From: an uncultured Clostridia bacterium
GTDB lineage: Bacteria; Bacillota; Clostridia; Oscillospirales; Acutalibacteraceae
Direction: 5' to 3'
Length of the DNA stretch: 39,577 bases
Assembly (NCBI GenBank): GCA_946627725.1
Contig: CAMOVW010000005.1
Span: 1 to 39,577, forward strand
Below are positions 18,101 to 30,100 of the stretch, one piece after another. The position numbers and the translations under genes are program-made. Position 1 is the first letter of the stretch. Each line of letters starts with the position of its first letter. The notes below the pieces were generated by a model that had not been told where the DNA came from, searched no databases, and saw only the letters and a list, made by a program, of their open reading frames with translations.

Positions 18101-21100
18101 CGCCGATATCGCTGGCAACCAGATCTACTACCTGGCAAATCAGGTAGTGGAAGTGCCCGAAGTGAAAGATAAGGACGGCAACGTTGTAACGCCCGCCACC
18201 ACCAAGACGGTTGAGAAGCTGTATCTGGTACGTGAAGGCAACTCCAAAGACTTTATTGCCGCTCTTGTTAAGATCCTTGAACCCGCCAAGGGCATCCTTG
18301 CATGGCTGCTCTTCGGTGAGGACTACACCTTCTTCAACCCGCACGACAGCCGCGACGAATACCTGCTGTCCATCCCGGGCTCCAACGGTTATAAGGACGG
18401 CCTCGCCCTGCTGCTGGAAGCCTTCGGCGCAGACAGCAACATGAAGTATGCCGAAGCTTATATCGGCCATACCGATCAGTTCATCTATGACCTTGCAAGC
18501 TCCATCGCGGAAAAGGCCAACGCCATCTGCAACGACCCCGTTAACGAAGTTGTGGGCCTGATCCCCGAACTGATCTACTTCATCAACGCAGGCGGCCTTG
18601 CCAAGACCGTAACCGGTTTGCTTTCCGGCCCGCTCGGTCTGGTGAACCAGGTGAGCGCGCTCGCGCCCGCGATCCAGAGCATGCTCGACCTGCCCGAGAC
18701 CGCTACAAGCGCTGTGGATGAAGAAAGCCAGTATGCGCTGATCGAACTCACGGTAGACAGCCTTCTGAAGAGCATCTTCGCCGATCAGGGCTATACCGTA
18801 CCGGTGAAAGCCGACGGCACCACCGATATCGACTTCAAGCTTACCGGCATCAACCTTGCTTACGTATTCAATATCCTTGAAGTGATCACCGGCATGGAGA
18901 TCACCGACGTGATCGGCAACCGCCTTGATCTGTTCGCCATCGGCCAGATCCACGCCTACGATTCCAAGTCCGGTTCCATCGGCGAGCCCGCGCTTGCCTA
19001 TAAGATGGGCTTCAACGCCAACTCCGCACAGGGCGGCAACGACGCATTCGCCGACTTTATCACCATCCTGCTCTCCGCAGTGGTAGATATCGTTGAATAT
19101 AAGGATGCTTCCGATAATTACGCCAACGTAACCGCGCTTGCCAAGCTGCTGGGCATTGAACAGTACGAAAGCCTCATTACTGCGGTGGTTAAGCTTCTGA
19201 AGGGCGCTCTGAATACCGAGATCCTGCCCATCGACTGGTTCTACTTCGACGGTGATCTGTCCAGATACGTTGTGGACGACGAAACCGGCAAACTGAAGCT
19301 GAGAGATCCGCAGCCCGAAATCACCGAGGGCTCTCTGAACGATATCCCCGAAGCCACCATCAACTATCTGACCTATGCTTCCGACTGGACGAAGAGCACC
19401 AGCGAATATATCGTTGACCACTTCAGCGAGATCGTGGACGGCGTACTCGGCATGTTCGTGAAGGACGAAGAGACCGGCGCTTCCAAGACCCTTACCGATA
19501 TCATCAACGATAACTTCTCCCTTGAAAACGACGTATTCACCTACGAGAACTACGCTGCTGTTGTAGAAGGCGTCTCCGGCATTGCCGAGCAGATCCCGGA
19601 CGTAGTGAACACGCTGCTCAACATTGCCCTTGAGATGGATCTCTCCTCTCTCGGCAGCCTTGCAACCCTTACCGAGGATCAGTATAACGCCCTGGACGGC
19701 GAAGGCAAGAAGAACGCGTTTGTTTCCGCGATCATCGCCATCGCCACGCCGCTGCGCCCGATCCTTGAGTGGTTCCTGTTCAACCAGAACCTTGAATACT
19801 TCGATAAGAAGACGGATTCCGGCATCGAGACCCTGATCTCCCTCGGCGGCGCCAGCGGCTATAACGACGCTCTCGTTCCGCTGCTTGAGGCCATCGGTGT
19901 GGATTGCCCGAGCTATACCGTATCCGACGGCGATACCGCTGCCCAGAGAAACGTGAAGTTCGGCAACTTCCTGTCCATCCTTATTGAAAAAGTGCTTATG
20001 CGTGTGGAAGAGATCCTTCAGGATCCGGCGGACGCGATCATCAACCTGCTGCCCAACCTGATCTATTTCGTAAACACCAACGCGCTTGCTACCATCATCA
20101 ACAATCTGCTTGCGCCCATCATCGGCCTTGTGAACGAAGCCGCTCCCGTGCTCGTATCCCTTACCGCCGATATCGATCCCGATGCGCCCGACGCTGATCA
20201 GGACGATATGATGGTGAAGCTTGCCAAGGCGCTGAAGGAATATAACGTCACCGCCGAAAGCACGCTGGATATGGCCGACGTGATCGGCATCATACTGGCG
20301 CTCTTCAAGGATGAAAACAGCGCCGAAGAAGATACCGGCCTGGTAGATTACGTACTGCAGAACATCAACTTCACCAAGCTTGATCTTGTAGCCATCCTTC
20401 AGCTTGTGGAAGGCATCCTTGCCGGCGGTTACATCGGCGATAAGGCTGTCAACCTCAAGATCCTTGACGTGGTAGGCGCCGATAAGATCGATAACTTCTA
20501 TCTCAACGGCATCGAATACTTCAAGTCCGCCAACGGCAAGCCCGCGTTCCGTATGCCCGGCTCCGCCGATATGATCACCGTGATCGTGAACTTCGTGCTT
20601 GAAGTGCTCCTGTATCAGGACGGCGACTTCTCCAACGCCGCCGAGATCGATAAGCTGATCAACGACGAAGAAGATCCCGCAAACCTTGTTCAGAAGGTTG
20701 TGGACCTGATCTACGGCATCCGTGAGATCCAGGAAGTGGATCCCGCCGCGCTTGATTGGAATTATTGGGATCACGAGCAGACGCTGGGCGATGGCATCAC
20801 CGTTCCGAGCCATAAGTTCGTATACCTTGATTACTCCAACCAGTGGAGCTTCGAGAAAGCCGTTTACATCGATAACGGCCTTGAGGATATCGTGAAGCAG
20901 ATCCTCACCCTTGCGGGCGTGGAAGACGGCGATATCAGCAAGCTGATCGGCCAGTATGTGAACCTTGCGGATTATCTGAACGCCGAAACGCTGCAGACGA
21001 TCCTTGACGCCATCAACGGCCTGTTCAACAGCGGCGATATCACGCTGCCCAAGGCCCTCACCGATCTGATCGGCCTGGTGCTCAACGTAGACCTCTCGAA

Positions 21101-24100
21101 GTGGGACGGCAGCTACGACTTCGTAGCCGACGGCACCGCCACCGCCGAAGCCAACGGCCTTGGTTACTACACCGAAACCGTGGACGGCAAAGAGATCAGA
21201 CATTACATTATAAATACGGATAACGACGATTACTCCGACTTCTCCTCCGGTCTCCAGATCATCCTTGAACCCGCGCAGGGTCTGCTTGGCTGGCTGCTGC
21301 TGGGCAACACCTTCGGCTTCTTCGTACCCAGCGAGAACGGCAACGTGGACGACGACGGCAACCGCCTGCACAACGAGCTCATCCGCGTGCCCGGCTCCAA
21401 CGGTTACGATTCCGGCCTTGTGCTTCTGCTGGAAGCCCTCGGCTGCGAAGGCCTGAAGCCCTACACCGCTTATGAGACCGCCGCCGGTTCCGGCACTTAC
21501 GACTGCGCCGCTCTGATCAAAGACGTGATCGATTCCGTACTTGCCAGAGTGAACGTGATCCTTGCCAACCCGATCGAAGAGATCCTTGCGCTGATCCCCG
21601 AGATCATCTACTTCATCAACATCAACGGCCTTGGCGCTGTGGTTCAGAACTTCGCAAGCGTACTGCTTGCCATCGTGAACGAAGTGCTTGAGAGCGGCCT
21701 GCTCGACAGCATGGTAGAAGGCGACCTTGCCAAGTATCTCACCGAGAACGGCGACGGCACCAACGCGGAAGGCGAACCCTACAACGGCACCTACAAGGTA
21801 GACCTTGACGCCATCATGACCGACCTGCTCAAGGAGCTGCTCGGCGATAAGGCGCCCGCAGACTTCACCTTCTCCTTCGACGACGTTGACCTGCAGTTCG
21901 TGATCGATATGGTTGAGATCTTCACCGGCCTTGAGATCGACGACGTGGTGGGCTACACCATGGATAAGTTCATCATCGGCGTGGTAGAGAGCTACGACTC
22001 CGCTTCCACCACCTATGAAGATACTTACAAGCTTCGCTTCAACACCGCCGAGCTGGATGAAAACGGCAATGCCGACCACACTCTGATCGGCCAGACCCGC
22101 GCCGACATGATCACCATCCTGATCAGCCTTGTGCTCGATCTGCTCGATAACACCGATAACGTAAACGCTCTGGTTGCCCTGATCGGCAACGAAGACATCA
22201 CTGCCGATACCATCAACGCCATCGTTGCACTGCTTAAGGGCGGCAACCTGGATGAGATGATCGATATCGACTGGTTCTACTTCGATCCCGACCACTCCAT
22301 CTACAAGGCGGACGGCATTACCGAAAAGGATCCGAAGCCCGTTATCGACTATTCCACCACCATCGCAACGCCCGCGCGTACGATCAACTACATTGAGTAC
22401 TACACCGATTGGACCAAGGAAGACGCCGATTACCTTGTAAACAACATCGACGCCATCATCTCCGAAGTGCTCGGTATGGTGCCCGGCATCGACGCCGATA
22501 ACGTTGCGGAACTGATCGCCGGTTACTTCACCGTGGATCAGATCTACACCAAGGATCTGTTTGTTACCATCCTCGACGCGATCCAGGGCCTGATCGATAA
22601 CTACGGCGAGACCCTTGTGAACGCCATCGGCCTGATCATCGGCGGCGACTTCTCGGTATACGCCAACATCGATACCGACGCCCTCGTCGTCAACGATAAG
22701 GAGACCTTTGTAGATACCCTTGTAACCGTACTCGAACCCATCTATGAGCTTCTCAACTGGTTCCTGTTCGGCGAAGACATGAAGTACTTCTACGATAACG
22801 AGTTCTACCGCAACGGCGGCGGTGAGACCACCGAGGCCCTGTACGACGATGCGAGAGACCTTATCAACCTCACCGGCGCGGAAGGCTACAAGTACGGTCT
22901 TGTACCGCTGCTCGAAGCCCTCGGCGTAGAGCTGCCCGCATTCCCCGCCTCCGGTAAGCTGGTTGCAGGCGAAGACTTCATGAAGGAACTTCTTACCGCG
23001 GTATTCACCAGAGTGGAAGATATCCTTGCGGATCCCGTTCATGAGATCGTGGCCCTGCTGCCCGAACTGCTTTACTTCATCAACGCAGGCGGCCTTACCG
23101 CTTCCCTGTACAACCTGCTGAACGCTGTTGTGGGTCTGCTGCCGCAGATCAGCGAAGTGATCGCGGCGCTGGGCGTTGAAGTGAAAATCAACGATAAGGT
23201 TTACACCGAAATCAATATCGACGACATCGTTAACGATCTGCTTGCAAACTACCTGCCCGAGGGTTCCAACGTTACCGTGAACCTGAAGCACGTAACGCTG
23301 CTTACCATTGCCGAGATCGTGGAAGCCTTCACCGGCATGGAGATCACCGATATCGTAACCAAGGAGAACATCCGCTACTTCTACTTCGGCAAGCTCGTAT
23401 CCTACCCGTCCGGCTCCGGCAAGACCGGCTTCAAGATGGTTTACTCCGACGCTGAAGGCGAAGCCGAGATGATCACCCTGCTTCTCAACTTCATCATCGA
23501 AGTGATCCTGTACAAGAACGAAGAGACCGGCGCGGATAACGTGGCCGCCCTCGAAAAACTGCTTGGCCTTGACGACAGCAACAAGGATCTTGTTGACACC
23601 ATCGTTAAGCTGATCACCGGAGATAAAGACATTTACACCTATAAGTATAACGAGATGAAGTGGAACTACTTCGACGAGACCGTTACGATCAAGACCGAAG
23701 ATCCCGAAACCGGCGTTATCACCGTGAACACGGCCCTTACCGTGCCCACCAGCCAGTTCATCTATCTCGAATACGAAAACGATTGGACCCTGCCCAGAGC
23801 GGACGGCATCGACAAGAACCTTGCCAGCCTGATCGACGGCATCCTGCCGCTGGTTATGGAAGACGCCACCTCCCTGAGCGACCTGCTCAACGGTTATTAT
23901 GAAGACTTCGCGATGGATACCATCTTCACCGCGGATAATCTGAACACCATCCTTGAACTGCTCCAGACTTACCTCTACGGTGAGGACGCTGTGATCGGCC
24001 AGCATCTGGCTGAGTTCGCGGGCCTTGTACTGGGCGCCGACATCACCGGCTGGAACTTCACCTACTCCTTCGCCGATTACGACGAATCCACCACCTATAT

Positions 24101-27100
24101 TACGGACGGCACCGGCCTGAGATACAATGCGGATTCCGGCATCAAGGTTTACGCCATTGAGAATGAAGAAGACTTCATCAACGGTCTTACCCTGCTGCTG
24201 CAGCCCGCAGGCAAGCTGCTCGGCTGGCTGCTCCTCGGCGAGAGCTACAACTTCTTCGCTGTGGATCAGGATGCCACCCAGACCAAGACCCTGATCAACA
24301 TCCCCGGCTCCGACGGTTACGGCAACGCGCTTGCGCTTCTGCTGGAAGCTCTCGGCGTGAAGGGCCTGAAGAAGAGCGCCGCTTATAACGGCGACGGCGT
24401 GGCCCTGCTGAAGGATATCCTTACCGGCCTTGTGAACCGCATCGATGAGATCATCGCCGATCCGGTGAACGAAGTTCTGGATCTGATCCCCGAGCTGATC
24501 TACTTCATCAACGCCAACGGCCTGAGCGTGATCGTGAACAACTTCGCCGGTCTGCTGCTCAACGTAGTGAACGCTGTGGTTGAAAAGCTGGATCTCTCCT
24601 CGCTCAACAGCGATATCCTGGATGACATGATCGTGGACGGCAAGCTGGATCCCGTGAAGTATCTGGAAGGCTACGTGACCGACCTGCTGAACAAATACGC
24701 CTACGAGCCCGTTACCTTCACGCTGGACGGCGTGAACACCGGCTGGGCTGTGGAAGTGATCGAAGCCCTCACCGATCTTCAGATCATGGAAGTGCTCGGC
24801 ACCGATTATCCGATCAGCAAGTTCGTACTCGGTACGCCCACGAAGTATGATACCGTATCCAACTTCGACGTTGCTTACAAGATCGCCTTCCCGGAGACCG
24901 ATAAGTACAACTATCGCTGCGATCTGATCACCATCGTTCTCAGCTTCGCCATCGAGCTGCTCGAGAACGCCCACAACCAGGTAGTGATCGAAGACGAATT
25001 CAAACTCACCGCGGGCATCATCAGCGACGTGCTTGCCCTTGTGAAAGAACGCGCCATCCAGATCACACCCGATTACGAGTGGTTCTACTTCGATTCCGCC
25101 GCCACCTTCAACGGCACGGATATCACCGTAACCACACCCGAACGCACCATCAACTATCTGACCTACGCCAGCAACTGGAGCGAAGACTTCGCCGATTATC
25201 TTGACGACCACCTGAACGGCATCATTGCTTCCGTTCTCAAGATGGCCGGCCAGGGCGATACCTCGGTGGCAAAGATCATCGAAGGCGTCTTCTCCATGAA
25301 GAGCGTATACACGGCTGATAACCTCAACACCATCGTGAACGCCATCAAGGATCTGGTAGGCCAGCTCGATCAGCTGATCACCGACGCGGTAGGCGAAGAA
25401 GCCGATAACAACGTGATCGCCGATGCGCTCGACCTGATTCTGGATATCGATATCCACGCATGGGATAACATGACCTTTGATGAAGCGCTTGTTTCCGATA
25501 AGGAAGGCTTCTCCAAGGCGCTGGCCCAAATCGTGGCCCCGCTGAGCGACGTACTCAACTGGCTGTTCTTCGGCAGCAGCATCCGTCTGTTCAACAGAAG
25601 ACATACCGATACCGGCGTGGTAGACGACATCCTTGTGATCAACGGCTACGACGGCTACAACGAAGGCCTTGTACCGCTGCTTGAGGCTCTGGGCGTAGAC
25701 CTTACCGACGCAAAGAACACCGCCACCATCGAAGAGAAGGTTGAAAAGATCCTGCTTGCGGCCTTCACCAGAGTGGAAGAGATCCTTGCGAATCCTGTGG
25801 ACGAAGTGCTTGCGCTTCTGCCCGAACTGTTCTACTTCATCAACGCGAACGGCCTTGCCGCTTCCGTGAACCACCTGCTCGGCGCGCCGCTCAGCCTTGT
25901 GGACGGCATCAACGCCCTGCTGAAAGACCTGAGCATCGAACTGAACATCGCCGGCAATGCCTACGATGAGATCGATATCGACGGTCTGCTCAACAGCCTT
26001 CTGAACAACGCGCTTGCCGATAAGCTCAACGGTAAAGAGCTGGTGATCAACACCAAGAAGCTTGACCTTGTTGAGATCGTTAAGATCGTTGAACTGTTCA
26101 CCGGCCTTGAACTGGTAGACGTGGTTACCGAAACCAAGCTCGATAACTTCTATCTCGGCCAGATCTATTCTTACGAATCCGCCAACGGCAAGACCCTGTT
26201 CAAGATGGGTTACTCCGAGGATGCACAGAAAGATCGTGCGGATATGATCACCGTTCTGGTCAACTTCCTTGCCGAAGCCGCCCTGTATGAGGATAACGAC
26301 GCTGTGATCGAAGACCTTGCCGGACTTGACGAAGGTACCATCGAAGAGATCATCAACGCGCTTGAAACCCTCGGCGGCAAAGACTACGAATACGACTGGA
26401 ACTACTTCGAGGGCACGTATGAAGAAGCCTTCGACCGTTACGCAACGCCGGATACCCCGTTCAACAACTACCTCACCTATAAGAGCGACTGGACCAAGAC
26501 CCTGGCCAACGACCTCTATAACAACCTTGATACCATCATCAACTCCGTTCTCGCTATGACGGGCAACGAGTCCTCCACGCTCGGCGAGCTGATCAACAAG
26601 AGCTTCACGCTCTACAAGGGCGAGTATCTGAACAAGATCCTTGAACTGGTTCAGAAGCTGTACGACGTACTGGACGAGACGCTTCTCGGCGCCATCGACG
26701 CGTTCCTTGACATTGACCTCACCTACTGGAAGAGCCTGCACTTCGACGAGACCAAGACCTACACCTCTTCTGAGTTTGCGGCTGCCGTAGTGGAGATCGT
26801 TAAGCCCATCTACAGCGTGATCGACTGGCTGTTCTTCGGCAAGGATATCACCCTGTTTGTGGATAACGCCACCGGTACCGAGAACCTGATCGTGATCCAG
26901 AGTGTGGATGCTTACACCACCGGCCTTGTACCCGTACTGGAAGCCCTCGGCGTAGAGCTGCCTGCCTACGACGGCACGCAGAAGTGCTCCACCAAGGTAG
27001 ACGTGAACGGCGTTCAGATGGACTTCTTCGCCGCGATCGTTAACGCGATCCTGCGCCGCGTGGATACCATCCTGGCAGATCCGATCAACGAAGCGTTTGA

Positions 27101-30100
27101 GCTTCTTCCCGAACTGCTGTACTTCATCAATGCAAACGGTCTGTCCACCGCCGTATATAATATGGTTGGCGGCGTGATCGACGCTGTGAACAAGGTCATC
27201 GAGCTCGGCTTCCTTGATCTGGGCAGCGAAAACATTGAGCAGTACGTACTCGATAACTTCAACATCGACCTGAATAAGCTCGATCTGGTAGGCCTCTTCA
27301 ATATCGTTGAAAACCTGGATGCGGTTCACGGCCTGAAGCTGAACGACGTATTCACCGGCGACTTCAATGAAGACGGCGTTGAAGAGAACATTCTCGAATA
27401 CTTCTACATCGGCGATTACGCGAACGCGTACATCTCCTCCGCTGAAAACTACAAGGGCTACAAGCTGAGCCTTGACGAAGAGAACAAGGGCGACCTGCTC
27501 ACCATGCTTCTCAGCGTAGTGCTTGAAGTGATCCTGTACGACGCCAACGAAGGCCCGATCACCGAGATCATCAAGGGCTTCAGAGAAGACTTCACGCAGG
27601 AGAACTTCCACACCCTGAAGCTGCTGCTCACCACCGGCATCCAGACCAACCCCGAGATGCTGAATATCAACTGGGTATACTTCTGGAACTACAGTGAGGA
27701 AGAGCTGCAGGCCAAGATCACCGAGGCCCTGAGCAACGAAACCACCAACTGGCCGGCGGAACCGGTTGAAAGAACCCAGAACGCTCTGAAGTATTCCAAC
27801 AACTGGAACACCGACGTAAGAGATTACCTCAACCAGAACATCGATGAGATCGTTGATCTCGCGATCGCCAAGTTCACCGACGCCAACAGCCTGAGCGATC
27901 TGCTTGCCAACAAGCTCGACCTGTGGAGCAGCAAGGATGTGAATCCGGACAGCATCGACCTTGCGAACCTGCTGCTCGGTTACATCAAGAACGCGCTCGG
28001 CAAGATCGACGGCGTGCTTGTGGATACCGTAGGCTCCCTGCTCGGCGCAGGCCAGCTTACCGCTCTGAAGAATGCCCAAGCCGTAGGCCTTGAGAGCAAA
28101 GAAGACTTTGTGGACTTCATGGTTGAAACCCTCAGCCCGCTCTCACCCGTACTTGACTTCGTACTGTTCGGCGGCGAATACAAGTTCTTCACGCACCTCA
28201 GCGACGGCGAGCCCTGGACCATCATCCTGAAGGGCGGCGAAGGCTACAAGTATGGCCTTGCTCCGATCCTTGCGGCCCTCGGCGTGGATACCGATATCTC
28301 TGCCGAAACCGCCGACGTGGCGCTCAGAGACGTATTCACCAACCTTGTAAACCGCATCGATGATATCCTTTACGGCGGCGACACCATCAACGAAGCTCTG
28401 AAGCTGATCCTGAACGTGATCTACTTCATCAACGCGGATGGCCTGAGCATAAGCGTAACGAACCTGCTTGCCCCGATCGATGAACTCCTGAAAGAAGTGA
28501 ACGACGAGCTTCACATCAAGGATGAACTCACTATCAACAGCCTGATCAAGAACGTTGATCTTGCGAACCTGAACTTCGACTTCATCTTCGATCTCGTTGA
28601 GAATAAGACCAACATCGATATCGGCACCCCGATCGGCGATTACCTCAAGAACTTCTACTTCGGCGCTACCGAGTACTTCACCTCTTACGATGAGCTCGGC
28701 AACTTCCGTATGGTATACTCCGAGAAGGAGAACCGCATCGACTTCATCACCGTAGTTGTTACCCTGCTGCTCGACGTGATCGTATACGCCGATAACCGCG
28801 ACGCCTTCATCAGCCTGCTCGGCAGCGCTGCGAACATGGAAGAACAGAAGGCGGCTGCAAGCTTCGACGCACTTGTGGCTCTGCTCACCAACAACGAGAT
28901 GAGCATCCCGATGGCGAAGTACGAATGGAACTTCCTGAAGTACGCCGATACCGGCACGGTGATCTCCGCTGCGAACGGTCTTACCGGCAACAGCATCTTC
29001 GGCACCGGCATCTACGGCCCGCTGTACACCAGAGAGATGGGCGCTTACATCTCCAAGTTCCTGCCGCTGTTCATTGATACGTATCTCGTGCTTCTGGGCG
29101 TAGATAACGGCAATGGCGGTACCTACAAGAGCCTTGAAGAGATCCTGAAGAAGCTCATCGGCAACAACATCTACACCAATAAGATCCTGCAGCAGCTTGC
29201 CGGCGCGATCACAGGCGCGGTTGCAAACCTGAAAGAGACCATCGGCGATCAGCTGTTCAACCACATCGTTAACGTTCTCAACGCCTCTCTCGGCGTGGAC
29301 CTGAACGACCTGCTTTACGGCAGGGTTGCCACCATCACCGAAGGCAACCAGCAGCAGTTCATCAAGGCGATCTGCGATCTGCTTGCGCCTGTTGCCCCGC
29401 TGCTCAGATGGCTGCTTTCCAGCGACACCGATATCGCTCTGTTCAACCACGATACGGTTGTGAACTCCGGCGATAACTACGCTGCCGGCGATGATTACCT
29501 TGTGATCCACGGCGCTGACGGTTATCAGAACGCCATCATCCCGATCCTTGAAGCCCTGTGCGTAGGCACCAACGGCAACATCAAGACCCAGGCCGAGTTC
29601 GACGCCATCACCGATAACAGCCAGATGATCTCCACGATCATCACGCCGATCTTCGAGCGTCTGAACAACATCCTGAATGACCCGATCAACGAGATCCTGA
29701 AGGAACTGCCCGCAGTGGTTTACTTCCTGAACTCCTATGGCCTTGATACCGCTGTGAAGAACCTGCTGAACCCGGTATACAGCCTGCTTTACACCATCGA
29801 GCCTCTGATTGCGGACGTTGACGCGCTGCACAACAGCAAGGGCGAAATCGACCTGCTGGCCATGGCCAACATCGATCTCTCCGAACTCACCGCCAACAGC
29901 CTGATCCAGATGGTGATCGATATGGTAAGCGATCAGATCTCCGGCTTCGATCTTACCGATATGATCGGCGACGCCGTAATAGAACTGAGCATCGGTACCG
30001 TAGACAGCTTCACCTCCAAGCGCATCCTGCCCGAGGAACAGATCGGCACCGCTTATAAGAGCGACGCCAGCAAGACCAGACAGGTAAGCGGCGGCAACGC

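Noticed and set aside
12987-28079. Antisense ORF of 5,030 codons on the minus strand
   Set aside because: It is in register with the sense codons, so it stays open only because the sense gene lacks TTA, CTA and TCA. It has no ribosome binding site or promoter that I can see, its product is low-complexity (Val/Asp/Gly/His-rich), and the sense frame has the signal peptide and ordered repeats.
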